From a bacterium (lineage in GTDB: Bacteria > Spirochaetota > Leptospiria > Leptospirales > Leptonemataceae), in the NCBI GenBank assembly GCA_024742665.1, contig JANSYA010000001.1, positions 434,001 through 498,000 of the forward strand: DNA of 64,000 nt, in the 5' to 3' direction. The position numbers were made by a program, and so were the translations under genes. The notes under the pieces are model-generated. The model was not told the origin of the DNA. It searched no databases and saw only the letters and a program-made list of their open reading frames with translations. Position 1 is the first letter of the stretch. Every line of letters starts with the position of its first letter. Positions 27,568 through 36,816 of the stretch are shown here, piece by piece.

Positions 27568-30102
27568 ATGAATAAAAACATCTTCGCCGAATGGCTGGAT
27601 CGCCTGGTCGACTTCAGCCGCAACCTGTACGATGCCGCGGCGAACCGGCTCTACCGCATTCGCCTGCGATTGGGGCCGGTCCTGCGAAGGCTTTTCGAAA
27701 AGCTGGTCGGCTATTCCGGCGAGCACTGGAAGCGTGTGATCGTCTTCGGCGTGCTGGGCGTTTCGGTTTTCGTGATCGGCTTTACCGGCGTCGTCTTTGG
27801 CATCTATCTGGCGGATCGTTCCGAGATCGTCGCGGAGCTGGATCAATACAAGGACTGGCTGCAGGGTCGGGGCAAACGCGAAAAGATTCCGCCGATTCAG
27901 TTTTACGCCCAGAACGGCGCGCACATCGGCGAGTACCTGCCCCATCGCGATTCGCGCATGACCATGAATACCTGCGGCAAGCTGGAGTGGCTGAAGCGCG
28001 CGGCGGTGTCGGCCGAAGATCGCGATTTTTATAATCACAGCGGCGTTTCTGTGCGCGGGATTCTGCGCGCGGTCGTCAGCAATGTGACTTCGTTCAGCCT
28101 GCGCGAAGGCGGCGGTTCGATTACGCAGCAGCTGGGCCGCAATCTGTTTACGGATCGCGCGCGTTCGTTTACGCGCAAACTCTACGAAACCTTCGTCGCC
28201 TTTTTAATCGAGGAGAAATTCTCGAAAGATGAAATCCTCTGCCTGTATCTGAATAAGATCTACATGGGCAAGGGGCGCATCGGCGCGGAAGAAGCGGCCT
28301 GGTACTATTTTCGCAAGCCGCCCCAGAATCTGAGCGCGGCCGAAGCGGCGATGATCGTCGGGCTGTTCCCGAGTCCGGTGCACTACAGTCCGCAGAATAA
28401 TATCCGGCTTTCGTTAAAGAAGCAGCGCCTGGTGATGCTGACCCTGCAGCGCGACGAGTACCTGAGCGAAAAAGAAAAGAACATCGAGCTGCAAAAATTC
28501 TTGAAGCGCTATCAGGTGACCGACGGACCGGACGGCGACGCCGGCCAGATCGGACTGTACGGCGCGAGCCGCGATTTTCGAAAAAATCTCGCGCCGACCG
28601 CGAACGACTATATCAAAGAAACGCTGTACGAAAAAATCCCCGAAGAACAAATCGAAGCGGGCGGACTAAAAGTCTATACCACGATCGATCTGACGCGCCA
28701 GCGGGCCGCTCTCGATGCGATTCGCAAACGAGTCGCCGCGGTGCGGGCGAAGCTCTTGACGAACACGAAGGTCCCGCGGGATCAGATGGAGCGCATCGCA
28801 CGGCGCATGAACGGAGTCTTCGTCGCCCTGGATTCGTACACCGGCGATATTCGCGCGGTGGTCGGCGGCTACGCGATCAGAGAAGGCAATATGACTTTTC
28901 GCGTGCGGCGCATGCAGCGCCAGCCCGGTTCGGTCATGAAGGGCGTGCTGTACGCGACGGCCTTCGACGAAGGCATACTGCAAATCAACGACGTCGTCAT
29001 CGACGAACGGATTAATATCAGCGGCTATAAGCCGCGCAACTGGAATCATAAGTACCTGGGGCCGGTTGCTTTACGTAAGGCCCTGGCCATGTCGATCAAC
29101 ACCGTCGCAGTGAAGACCCTCGACGACGTGGGCGTTTCGACCTTTCGCGATCGTTTGCTGAGCGCTCTGGATCTGTCTTATAGCGACGGTCGCAATCGGT
29201 TCCCGGCTAATTTGAGTCTGGCCCTGGGATCGGGGGAAGTGTCGCCGTTAGAACTCGCGCGAATTTATGCGATGATCGAAAACGGCGGTCGCGTCGTGTA
29301 TCCGCGTTTAGTAACGCGCATCGAAAACCAAAAGGGCGAAGTCATCTGGCAGGACTACGGCCGTCCCGACGACGGCGAAATCGTTTTATCTTCGGAGGCG
29401 TGTTCTCAGGCCGTGCGCTTAATGGAGTCCGTCTTCGATCCGGAAGTGGAAGGCACGGTCGGCTACGTCGGCAAATCGCGGGCGAAGAATCCCGCGTACC
29501 TGCCCTTTCCGATCGCCGGCAAAACCGGCACCGTTCAGAGCGTGGCCGCGACCTATAAAAAGTATCCGGGTATGCGCGGCGCGCGCGACGCCTGGTTCGT
29601 GGGTCTCGCGCCGGGCGAAGCCGCCGTTGTCTGGATGGGCCACGACGAAGGCGCGCCCTTTCCAGGCGGCGGTTCCAACAGCGCGGCGCCGGTCTGGATC
29701 GAATACGCTCAGCGCGCATTAAAAGGCCGCGTCTCCGACGTGTGGCCGGAGCGCGTGCGCGAGATTGAAGTCATCGATCCGGTGATCGAAGACCCTGAAG
29801 ATATTTCTGAAGAGGATCCTGAAGGGAATTCGGATTCGGATCCACAGGTCGATCCGGGCGAAGCCGCCGATGGCGAAAGCGATCCCGCAGCCGGGCCGGA
29901 TGGCTCGACGGATCTGGAGCCCGAAACAAATCCAAACGATTCGAATGCGAATCCGGAGAAACAGCCGGAAGATGCTCGCCCGGGACCCGCGCCGGTCGGC
30001 CCCGCAGATAGCTCTGACGCCAACTCGACGCCGGCCAAACAGCCGGAACCCGCGCCCGCTCCGCAGCCGCAGGCTGAGGACGCCGCGCCGAATCCTGGGT
30101 GA
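27568..30102 (+). CDS. Class A penicillin-binding protein (PBP1A family)
   Basis: 844 aa. A cytoplasmic N-terminus with one membrane helix (about 55-82) precedes a GT51 glycosyltransferase at about 120-300, with catalytic Glu150 in AEDRDFYNHSG and GGGSITQQLGRNLF. The transpeptidase domain (about 400-735) carries Ser455-x-x-Lys458 (QPGSVMK), Ser509-x-Asn511 (MSINT) and KTGT at 652-655. It polymerises and crosslinks peptidoglycan in the periplasm. The final ~100 residues are an acidic, Pro/Asp/Asn-rich low-complexity tail (ISEEDPEGNSDSDPQVDP), absent from the catalytic core of the family. Confidence 0.93.
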   Translation: MNKNIFAEWLDRLVDFSRNLYDAAANRLYRIRLRLGPVLRRLFEKLVGYSGEHWKRVIVFGVLGVSVFVIGFTGVVFGIYLADRSEIVAELDQYKDWLQGRGKREKIPPIQFYAQNGAHIGEYLPHRDSRMTMNTCGKLEWLKRAAVSAEDRDFYNHSGVSVRGILRAVVSNVTSFSLREGGGSITQQLGRNLFTDRARSFTRKLYETFVAFLIEEKFSKDEILCLYLNKIYMGKGRIGAEEAAWYYFRKPPQNLSAAEAAMIVGLFPSPVHYSPQNNIRLSLKKQRLVMLTLQRDEYLSEKEKNIELQKFLKRYQVTDGPDGDAGQIGLYGASRDFRKNLAPTANDYIKETLYEKIPEEQIEAGGLKVYTTIDLTRQRAALDAIRKRVAAVRAKLLTNTKVPRDQMERIARRMNGVFVALDSYTGDIRAVVGGYAIREGNMTFRVRRMQRQPGSVMKGVLYATAFDEGILQINDVVIDERINISGYKPRNWNHKYLGPVALRKALAMSINTVAVKTLDDVGVSTFRDRLLSALDLSYSDGRNRFPANLSLALGSGEVSPLELARIYAMIENGGRVVYPRLVTRIENQKGEVIWQDYGRPDDGEIVLSSEACSQAVRLMESVFDPEVEGTVGYVGKSRAKNPAYLPFPIAGKTGTVQSVAATYKKYPGMRGARDAWFVGLAPGEAAVVWMGHDEGAPFPGGGSNSAAPVWIEYAQRALKGRVSDVWPERVREIEVIDPVIEDPEDISEEDPEGNSDSDPQVDPGEAADGESDPAAGPDGSTDLEPETNPNDSNANPEKQPEDARPGPAPVGPADSSDANSTPAKQPEPAPAPQPQAEDAAPNPG

Positions 30103-30238
30103 GTGGGAGTTTCGGCGGCCAACAATCCGGCGAAAAATTCGTCCAACTATAGAATCGCCCTGCCGGCGGCGCAGCGTCTTTTCCCGAGCCGTGCTGGCTC
30201 CGGCTGCGGCTGCGGCCGCGATGATGAGGACTGGATCT

Positions 30239-31429
30239 ATGTTAAAAAATTTCAGTGATCGTTTTCACACGCAGGATGCGCGTTGGTTTCAATCGACCGG
30301 CGCCCGCCGGCCGCGCCTGGCGATTCCGATCGTCGCGCTGTTCATCGCCTGTATCTGGACCGGCGGACTCTTCGCCGAAAAGAATTCGCCCGCACAGCCT
30401 GTCGGCAAACCGGGCGTGGCGGTCGCGCCCTTTGCCGGCGACGATCGCGGCGAGAGCGCAGGCGATGCCGATACAAACGAAAAATCTAAAAAGTCCGAAA
30501 TGAACAGCGGGGTCGGTGAAACTCTGGCCGCGCAGATTCTGGCCCGCCTGCAGCGCGCGAACGGCCTGACGCTGATCGAACGCGGGCAGCTGAAGAAAGT
30601 GCTCGCGGAGCTGGCTCTGAATCAGAGCGGCGCGGTCGACGAATCCAACGCGCCGCAGATGGGCCGCCTGCTCGGAGCGGAGTACATCATCCTGGGGCGC
30701 ATCAGCCTGGAAGGCGAGAGCGAGGCCGCCGCGACTCAGGATCGCGATCGTCGCGCCGCGAAATCGAAGCGAGACTATACCGCGAGTCTGCGGGTGGTGC
30801 GCGCGGAAACCGGCGTGGTGATCGGCGCGGCGCATGCGACTGGCGACATGCGTCGAATCGCGGACAGTCTCGCGGCGGAAGCGCTGAAGACTCTGCGAAT
30901 TTATCTGGCGCTCGAAAATCCTGAAAGTCCGTACTCAGTGCTATTAAAACTCAAGGGCGGCAAGAGCAAACACAAAGACGGCAAGAATCCCGTGTATCGC
31001 CTGGGCGACGAACTGAACCTGGAGTTTAAAGTGCTGCGCCATGCGGATCGGGCTCCGAAGTACGTCTATATTCAGCTCTATTCGATCGACGCGAAGGGCG
31101 CTCTGACCATGATCTATCCGAATAAATTTTCGCCTCAGGCGCGAATCGAAGTCGATCGCACGTACAAACTGCCGGCGGACCGCGACGATTTCGAGTGGGT
31201 GATGGCGCCGCCGGTCGGACACGAAAAAATCCAGGCGATTGTCACGACCGAAGCGATCGACTTTTTTCAAATCGGCGAACGCTACAAAACCGAAGCCTTC
31301 CCGACGGCCGATATGCGCCGCTTTCGCGACGATCTGCGCACATTCGGCGGCATCGTTACGCGAATTAAAAAAGAAAAACTCAAGGACTGGTCGGCGGAGC
31401 GGGTGAGCTATGAACTGGTCGAACCCTGA
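30239..31429 (+). CDS. Secreted CsgG/FlgO-like protein with DUF4384-like domain
   Basis: About 396 aa from the ATG at 30239, with GAGGA 8 bases upstream; the open frame extends back into the PBP gene but that part is not coding-like. A signal peptide ends near GGLFAEK. Residues about 45-225 match the CsgG/FlgO pattern: GVAVAPFAGDD, LAAQILARLQRANGLTLIERGQLKKVLAE, then MGRLLGAEYIILGRI. A DUF4384-like C-terminal domain (about 240-350) includes YVYIQLYSIDAKGALTMIYPN. Such fusions are common in lipoprotein-rich bacteria with unclear roles in envelope assembly. It sits between the PBP gene and a three-gene membrane set. Confidence 0.75.
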   Translation: MLKNFSDRFHTQDARWFQSTGARRPRLAIPIVALFIACIWTGGLFAEKNSPAQPVGKPGVAVAPFAGDDRGESAGDADTNEKSKKSEMNSGVGETLAAQILARLQRANGLTLIERGQLKKVLAELALNQSGAVDESNAPQMGRLLGAEYIILGRISLEGESEAAATQDRDRRAAKSKRDYTASLRVVRAETGVVIGAAHATGDMRRIADSLAAEALKTLRIYLALENPESPYSVLLKLKGGKSKHKDGKNPVYRLGDELNLEFKVLRHADRAPKYVYIQLYSIDAKGALTMIYPNKFSPQARIEVDRTYKLPADRDDFEWVMAPPVGHEKIQAIVTTEAIDFFQIGERYKTEAFPTADMRRFRDDLRTFGGIVTRIKKEKLKDWSAERVSYELVEP

Positions 31430-31486
31430 AATTCCGAGCAGGCTTTAACGGGCCACTCGGGGACGTTCTGGAAAATTAAAGATACT

Positions 31487-32062
31487 GTGACCGATCGCGA
31501 TTCACCGCAAACGAAATCCACCGCCGCGCCCCGTAGTCCGGCGGTGGAGGCCTCTTCGCCCTTCGGCCTGCTCGGTCTGTGCTCCGTTTTTGTCGGCGCG
31601 ATATTTGCTTTCATCATCGCCATGGAATACGACCCCCTGGCCCGGGAATTCAAGGACGCGCAAATCCAGGCGCGCGGCCGCGTGGTCGCGAAGGCGAACC
31701 TGCATCTGAGCGTGCGCTATGCGCCGAACGAAAGCGGCCGGACACCCGCCGAAATCCAGGCGCGATCCGTGCGGCCGCTGTCCCGGGGAAACTTCGCGAG
31801 CTTCGAAATCGGCGAAGAGATCGATCTGTTCGTTTCCCCTCGCGATCCTCAGTTGATCTGGCCCGCGCGAGATTTTCCGGCGACGCCCCGCCGCGCGAGC
31901 GACGCCTGGTTTCCGCTGTTTCTTTTCGCCCTGGGCCTGCTGGGAGTGATCGCCGAGCCGGAGGTTCTGTATGGATCAATGCGCTCCCAAAAACGAAAAT
32001 CGAAACATAAATCCAGACAAAAATCCCGGCAGGCATCCGGGCGCGAGGCGGCCGGATCGTGA
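31487..32062 (+). CDS. Two-helix membrane protein, DUF3592-like
   Basis: 191 aa from a GTG start. One hydrophobic segment lies at about 27-48 (LGLCSVFVGAIFAFIIAM) and another at about 137-157 (WFPLFLFALGLLGVIA). Between them is a beta-rich domain with RGRVVAKANLHLSVRYA and EEIDLFVSPRDPQLIW, the topology of DUF3592 proteins. The C-terminus is a strongly basic tail (SQKRKSKHKSRQKSRQ). Its stop overlaps the GTG start of the next gene by 4 bases, indicating translational coupling. Confidence 0.65.
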   Translation: MTDRDSPQTKSTAAPRSPAVEASSPFGLLGLCSVFVGAIFAFIIAMEYDPLAREFKDAQIQARGRVVAKANLHLSVRYAPNESGRTPAEIQARSVRPLSRGNFASFEIGEEIDLFVSPRDPQLIWPARDFPATPRRASDAWFPLFLFALGLLGVIAEPEVLYGSMRSQKRKSKHKSRQKSRQASGREAAGS

Positions 32063-32994
32063 GCGACGCGGCCCTGCTGTTTGCTATCGCCTGCGGTTTC
32101 ACCGCCGGCATCGGAGGACTGGTGTTCGGGGCGGCCTCCGGCGCCTATCGCCGCACTGCGCTCTGGATCTGCGCGGGCACGGCGCTGTGGCTGTTCGGCG
32201 GCTTGCTGATTGATCTGGCCCTGTCGGCGGCGAAGGTTGTATCGGCCGACGAGGCTTCGGATTCCGGCGGCGTTTCGCGCGATGTCTTTCGATTTTATAC
32301 GGAGTTCGGCGTCAGCGCCGTGCTGTTTTTTATTTTTGTCGTGCCGTTTTACGGTTTTCTGAGCGCGCGAATTTTTCCCGCTATTAACGAACAAACGATT
32401 TTCGCGGTCTGGGCGCTCTTCGCGTATCTGTGTTTCGTGCGGGGATCGGTCTTTGCGGATTTGGGCCGACAGATCGCTGTGCCTGGAATTCAATGGGGCT
32501 TTCTGATTGCGGGCGGTCTGGGGCTCGCCGCCGTCTTCGCCGGCTTTCGTCCGCTTGCTTTGCGGATCGCCCTGTACGGCTGGCATCTCGGGGCGCTGGG
32601 TTTTCTGTCTTATCTGGAATGGCCTGTGATTGTCGAACTATTCGCGGCGTCCGATCCAGGAACGTCCGCGGTCGGTTCGCGAATGCTGTGGATCTTTTTT
32701 GCGGCGATGGCGAGCGTTGTGCTTGTTTTTCACGCCTGGTTTGGTCTTAAGTACCTTTTTATTATCGTTAGCTGCGTGCGTGGTCGAGGGCGCGAGCTCG
32801 CGGCGGATTTTTTTCAGGCGAAGTTCGGCGCGCCGCCCCTGTCGACGGGAATTTTTGCCGCCCTGGCGATGCTGCAAATCGCGGCCTATGCCGGCAACGC
32901 CGCCTGGGATTGGATTCCGGCGGCGGCGTTGATTCAGGCGAGCGTGGCCCTTGTGCCCGCTTTGCTCGACGGGCGATCTGCGAAGGAGCTTTAG
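32059..32994 (+). CDS. Polytopic membrane protein of unknown function
   Basis: 311 aa from a GTG that overlaps the previous stop. About eight hydrophobic segments are visible, for example ALLFAIACGFTAGIGGLVFG, LWICAGTALWLFGGLLIDLA, FGVSAVLFFIFVVPFYGF and MLWIFFAAMASVVLVFHAWF. No known transporter or enzyme motif is apparent. The third gene of the set starts 3 bases after its stop, so the three proteins are made together. Confidence 0.65.
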   Translation: MSDAALLFAIACGFTAGIGGLVFGAASGAYRRTALWICAGTALWLFGGLLIDLALSAAKVVSADEASDSGGVSRDVFRFYTEFGVSAVLFFIFVVPFYGFLSARIFPAINEQTIFAVWALFAYLCFVRGSVFADLGRQIAVPGIQWGFLIAGGLGLAAVFAGFRPLALRIALYGWHLGALGFLSYLEWPVIVELFAASDPGTSAVGSRMLWIFFAAMASVVLVFHAWFGLKYLFIIVSCVRGRGRELAADFFQAKFGAPPLSTGIFAALAMLQIAAYAGNAAWDWIPAAALIQASVALVPALLDGRSAKEL

Positions 32995-32997
32995 TCT

Positions 32998-34152
32998 GTG
33001 TCGTTTCCGAAATCAAAGAGACCCGGCCGAAGCGCCCTTTCGATATTCGCGGGTTTCGCCGCCTTTGTGACGGCGACTATTCTCGCGCCGTTTTTCACGC
33101 CTGTATTCGCGGAGTCTCCCGGGACCTATTCGCGTCGTTCGGATTTCGTATTTCGTCCGCTGCCGGACCGCGACGGTTATACCCAGGCCTACAGCGTGAA
33201 CTTTCGCGGCAACGGCTTTCGCATCTATACCGTTTTTTTGGTCAGCAATATCGGACCGAAGAGTCTGAATAACGGCGTGGCGGTTCTGATCTATCACAAA
33301 GGCCAGAGTCGGGTCTTTACTTCGGAGCAGGACTATCGCACGCTGAAGGCGAAGCCGGGCGAGCTGGATCTGCATTCGGGACCGCATCGATTGAGTCTCA
33401 GCGGCGGCGGTCCGCCCTTTGGCAAACAAGATCGTTTGAAGTTGTTCGTAACTTCGCCTCAGTTCCAACTGGAACTGGACTTCACGAATCTGCAGCGCGG
33501 CGTGCGCCTTTCGGGCGGGCCGGTCCGTGTTTCCGACGAGCCGTCGGATTTTGTGCGAGCGGATATTCCGATCGTTCACGCGAACGCGCGCGGCAAAATG
33601 TTGTTTCAGGGCGAGCGTTATGACCTGCGGGGCGTCGGCGGTATGGATTCGATCTATACGAACGTATCGCCCCACAAATACGCGAAACGCTTCAGTCTGA
33701 CGCGCAGCTATAATCCGGCGAATGGATTCTTCCTGGGCGTCATTCAGGGGGACGGAGCTTTCCCCGGGAATTTTCAGGCGCGCTTCGCCTGGCTGCAATC
33801 CGGCGCCGTGAAAAGCTGCGGCGTCGTAAATAAAATCGAAGTGTTGCGCAGTCGGGTCGATCCGCTTTCGGGATATAAACTGCCGGTTAAAACGCAGTAT
33901 CTGGCGCGCACCGACCCGGGCGAGGAATGTCGCATCACGGAGACCGTGCAGCGGCCGGCCGGCGGCTATTCGGTACTGGCGAGTATCTCCGGTTTTCTGC
34001 GCTGGATTCTGAGCGTATTTTTCGCGCGGCCGTACATCCTGCATTTCGAAACCGAGATCGTTTTCGCCTGCCGCGAATCGCCGGAAGGCGAATACCTCGA
34101 ACGTTCGCGCTTTTCAAACGTGCAGAATTCGCACTATATGATCAACGAGTGA
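32998..34152 (+). CDS. Secreted beta-rich protein, lipocalin (AttH/Svf1)-like
   Basis: 384 aa from a GTG start. A signal peptide spans about residues 15-38, ending at PVFAES. The mature protein is almost all beta-strand, with segments such as YTQAYSVNFRGNGFRIYTVF, SRVFTSEQDYRTLKAKPG, FQLELDFTN and a glycine-punctuated second half. This layout recalls the double-lipocalin AttH/Svf1/CrtC group that binds or modifies lipids and isoprenoids; that is a shape-based suggestion. It is the last member of the overlapping set with the DUF3592-like and polytopic membrane proteins. Confidence 0.6.
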   Translation: MSFPKSKRPGRSALSIFAGFAAFVTATILAPFFTPVFAESPGTYSRRSDFVFRPLPDRDGYTQAYSVNFRGNGFRIYTVFLVSNIGPKSLNNGVAVLIYHKGQSRVFTSEQDYRTLKAKPGELDLHSGPHRLSLSGGGPPFGKQDRLKLFVTSPQFQLELDFTNLQRGVRLSGGPVRVSDEPSDFVRADIPIVHANARGKMLFQGERYDLRGVGGMDSIYTNVSPHKYAKRFSLTRSYNPANGFFLGVIQGDGAFPGNFQARFAWLQSGAVKSCGVVNKIEVLRSRVDPLSGYKLPVKTQYLARTDPGEECRITETVQRPAGGYSVLASISGFLRWILSVFFARPYILHFETEIVFACRESPEGEYLERSRFSNVQNSHYMINE

Positions 34153-34187
34153 TGTGCGCTCCGCTTGCTTCTGAGTAGATTGTTGCA

Positions 34188-34769
34188 ATGGCGGCCGACT
34201 GCACGCGTTTTGACATCGAGCTGCTGTTGCGTAGTTTTCGCAACGGTCTCAAGCTGCGCCGACGCGATCTGAGCGGTTTGGATTTGAGCGGCCTGGACCT
34301 GTCCGGCACGGACTTTACGGGCAGCCTGCTGGTGAACGTAAGCTTATTGGATGCGCGTCTGGCCGGGGCGTGCTTCAGTCGATGTAATTTAAGCGGCGCC
34401 GATTTTTCCCGGGCCTCCGCGTCGACGACGAACTGGAACGGCGCTCTGGCGCGCAAGGCCTGCTTTCGCGCCGCGGATCTATTCAACGCTTCATTCGTGC
34501 GCGCGCAGTTAGAAGAGAGCGATTTCTCGCAGTCCAGGGCGGTGCAGGCGAATTTCGTTTGCGGCGTCTTCGATCATTCCCGCTTTCACTCCGCGGATCT
34601 TGCGCGTGCGGATTTTATGGGAGCGCGCCTGACGGGTTGCGCCTTCGATCGCGAATCGCGCCTGGACGGCGCTCGAATGGATGCGGCCGACGCCGATCGT
34701 CTCCTGAGCGACGCGCAGCGATCCATGCTGCTGGCGACCGACGCGGGTCACGATTCGTACTACGGATGA
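34188..34769 (+). CDS. Pentapeptide-repeat protein
   Basis: 193 aa. Consecutive A(D/N)LXX-type pentapeptides run from about residue 25 to 165: DLSGL DLSGL DLSGT DFTGS, then NLSGA DFSRA, ADLFN ASFVR, and ADLAR ADFMG. They would fold as a right-handed quadrilateral beta-helix. Some members mimic DNA and block gyrase; many have no known role. No signal peptide is present. It is the last gene of the long plus-strand run and ends 8 bases from a convergent gene. Confidence 0.88.
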   Translation: MAADCTRFDIELLLRSFRNGLKLRRRDLSGLDLSGLDLSGTDFTGSLLVNVSLLDARLAGACFSRCNLSGADFSRASASTTNWNGALARKACFRAADLFNASFVRAQLEESDFSQSRAVQANFVCGVFDHSRFHSADLARADFMGARLTGCAFDRESRLDGARMDAADADRLLSDAQRSMLLATDAGHDSYYG

Positions 34770-34777
34770 GCTCGCCT

Positions 34778-35701
34778 TTATGTTAAGAGGTCCGGGTCGT
34801 ACTTTTGCAGAATCTCGCGCACGAGTGCACGCACTTCGTCGACCGTGCCGTCCATTCCACGACGGAGCCAGAAGCCTGCGGCGTGCCCGGCGCTGAAATA
34901 ATAGTTGTACGGATCCGCTTCTTGACTCAGATACTCGTCTCGATACACGGCGTCGAATTCGTTTCGCAGCTGAAGGCGGCCCGCATAGTCTTTCGCCTGA
35001 TATAGTTTTAGATAAACCATAAACCGATCTTTACCGGATTCTGCTTCTTTCTCGCGCAGATAAACGTCGGTGGCGTGCAGCACATGAAAGGCCCGGGCGA
35101 AGATCTCATCGTAGATTTCCTGGTAGCTGACCACGCCGAACACGGTGTCTTTCGGCGGCGGGATCATATTGCGGCGGGCCCAGCGAATGATTTCTGGGTT
35201 ATAGTAGTTCACCTTCGTTGAGTAACGCTGGTTCCCCTGGCGCGGCGCATAGAGCGGGATGCCCGATAGATCTGCAATACTACTGGCGATGCCGCCGTAC
35301 GGCAGGCCGCGTTCGTCGGTGGCCTCGTTGATATAGCGCCAGTTGGTGCCGGCCAGTTGGCCGGCGCATGTGAAGAAGGGCAGATCGTAGCGGGCGCCGT
35401 TCGGTCCTCCCAGGAATACTCCGATCTTGCGCCGGCCGAATACCAGGCCCGGGCCGTCCTCGGCGAAGACCCAGCGCGCGTCGATGCGACTCAGAGAACA
35501 CTGCGCGAGATAGGCCATTTCGCGCTTTGAAATTGAAAGTCCGGTGGAGTTGTTTTCAGTTCGGCCGAAGAGCGGCAGGGCGATCAGCAGGGCCAGGGCG
35601 AGCGCCGCCGGCAGGGCGAGTGTCCGCAGCCGCAGGGCAGGCGTCTGATCGTCTGAGAGATGATTCGAGAAAGTTTTGGATGGGTTTCGCATGGTATTCA
35701 T
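34778..35701 (-). CDS. Secreted protein of unknown function behind an AraC gene
   Basis: About 307 aa from MNTMRNPS; the Met at 35692 is an alternative. The open frame continues upstream to 35992 but there it lies in another frame of the AraC gene and reads as Ser/Ala/Arg-rich noise. An N-terminal hydrophobic stretch (LRTLALPAALALALLIALPLF) serves as signal or anchor. The mature part contains AYLAQCSLSRIDARWVFAE, KIGVFLGGPNGARYDLPFF and NYYNPEIIRWARRNMIPPP. No family is recognised. It starts 28 bases after the AraC stop, so probably the same transcript. Confidence 0.7.
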   Translation of the reverse strand: MNTMRNPSKTFSNHLSDDQTPALRLRTLALPAALALALLIALPLFGRTENNSTGLSISKREMAYLAQCSLSRIDARWVFAEDGPGLVFGRRKIGVFLGGPNGARYDLPFFTCAGQLAGTNWRYINEATDERGLPYGGIASSIADLSGIPLYAPRQGNQRYSTKVNYYNPEIIRWARRNMIPPPKDTVFGVVSYQEIYDEIFARAFHVLHATDVYLREKEAESGKDRFMVYLKLYQAKDYAGRLQLRNEFDAVYRDEYLSQEADPYNYYFSAGHAAGFWLRRGMDGTVDEVRALVREILQKYDPDLLT

Positions 35702-35729
35702 AAAGCTGGCTATTATCTTGGACGAGCTT

Positions 35730-36809
35730 TTACTCCAGAATGTTTTCTTGAATCTTCCGGGCCCAGTTGCCCGGCGTCTTGCCGAAGCGACGTTTGAAGT
35801 TGCGGATAAAATGCGAAATGGATTCGTAGCCGAGCTCCGAGGCGAGCTCGGTGATATTCCGATGGCCCGCTTCGATCCTTTCCCGGGCGCGGTCCATGCG
35901 CCGGTCGAGCAGCCAGTCGCGGGGAGTCTGGCCGAAGCAGCGCTTGAAGTCGCGCAGAAACGTAGAGCTGCTCCGTCCGGTGAGCTGCGCAAAGTCTTCG
36001 ACGGATAGCGGCCGATCGTAGTGGCGCAGCATAAAGCCGCGCAGATCCCGCGTATTTTCGCCGTCGAGAGGCGCTGACATTCGCCGGGCCCATTCGCCGA
36101 TCGCGGGGTTGTTCATGTACAGCAGCTGCAGCCCCTCGATCAGCTTGGTTTGCAGCAGCGAAGCCACGCTGAGATGATGATTGCCGTTCGCGTCCGGTTT
36201 GCCGCGAACGTTAACTTTCGCGCTCGCGTCAAACCTGACGCTCGCGTTAAATTTCGCGTTCGCGTCAGGTTTGACGTGAGCGCTCAAGCTCCGAAATAAC
36301 GGGCGTAGCGAAGACTGCCAGAGGCGCAAACTTTCGGACGATCGCAGTTTCAATACGTCGGTGCCCGGGGGCGGCGGCTCCAGAGCTTCGCGCAGACCGC
36401 GGGTCGGCAGGGTGCGCACGAAGTCGGCGAGTCGCGCCGGCGCGATAAATACAATCAGGCTTTCGAAGCTGCCGCCGTCCGGGGCAAGCAGATCCGAAAT
36501 TTGGTACAGGTCGGCCGGCAGGGCCAGGATGTCGCCGGGAGCCATGTCGAAGCGGGCCTCGCTCGGGGCGCTGTGACTGTCGCTATCGTCCTCATCGCCA
36601 TGGATGTCGCTGCGACTGACGCTCACGATTTTTTCGCCGGCGTCTAAGAATGTCAGAGAAGGGACCCGTGCGAATACGCTGCGATCGTGCAGCGCTTCCC
36701 CGAGAGACTTAAACAGAATCGTCGATTGATCCCGCGGCGCGCCGTCGCCCGAACGCGCGATGATTTCAACGCCGGTAGCCTGAAGGAGTTGATCGGGTGC
36801 AAGCAGCAT
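35730..36809 (-). CDS. AraC-family transcriptional regulator
   Basis: 359 aa. The C-terminal ~100 residues hold two HTH motifs: PLSVEDFAQLTGRSSSTFLR, then FKRCFGQTPRDWLLDRRM, and NITELASELGYESISHFIRN, then FKRRFGKTPGNW. The N-terminal half is a cupin-like sensor region with GDILALPADLYQIS. The two are joined by a low-complexity linker (about 178-208) rich in Lys/Asn/Asp/Ala, encoded by a DNA inverted repeat. It likely regulates itself and the secreted-protein gene downstream. No membrane segment is present, unlike the two AraC genes at 42 and 52 kb. Confidence 0.9.
   Translation of the reverse strand: MLLAPDQLLQATGVEIIARSGDGAPRDQSTILFKSLGEALHDRSVFARVPSLTFLDAGEKIVSVSRSDIHGDEDDSDSHSAPSEARFDMAPGDILALPADLYQISDLLAPDGGSFESLIVFIAPARLADFVRTLPTRGLREALEPPPPGTDVLKLRSSESLRLWQSSLRPLFRSLSAHVKPDANAKFNASVRFDASAKVNVRGKPDANGNHHLSVASLLQTKLIEGLQLLYMNNPAIGEWARRMSAPLDGENTRDLRGFMLRHYDRPLSVEDFAQLTGRSSSTFLRDFKRCFGQTPRDWLLDRRMDRARERIEAGHRNITELASELGYESISHFIRNFKRRFGKTPGNWARKIQENILE
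36221..36282. repeat. 20-bp inverted repeat inside the AraC linker coding region
   Basis: CGCTCGCGTCAAACCTGACG (36221-36240) and CGTCAGGTTTGACGTGAGCG (36263-36282) are reverse complements with one mismatch, separated by 22 bases. A partial direct copy, GTTCGCGTCCGGTTTGCCG, lies at about 36186-36204. Together they encode the repetitive KPDANA/RFDASA/KPDANG linker. Confidence 0.7.
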
Positions 36810-36816
36810 GGGATTC

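Noticed and set aside
29870-30238. N-terminal extension of the CsgG/DUF4384-like gene
   Set aside because: It overlaps the acidic tail of the PBP gene in another frame and reads as basic noise; a good Shine-Dalgarno and signal peptide place the start at 30239.
35702-35992. N-terminal extension of the secreted-protein gene at 34778
   Set aside because: Lies in another frame of the AraC DNA-binding domain and is Ser/Ala-rich noise before the real signal peptide.
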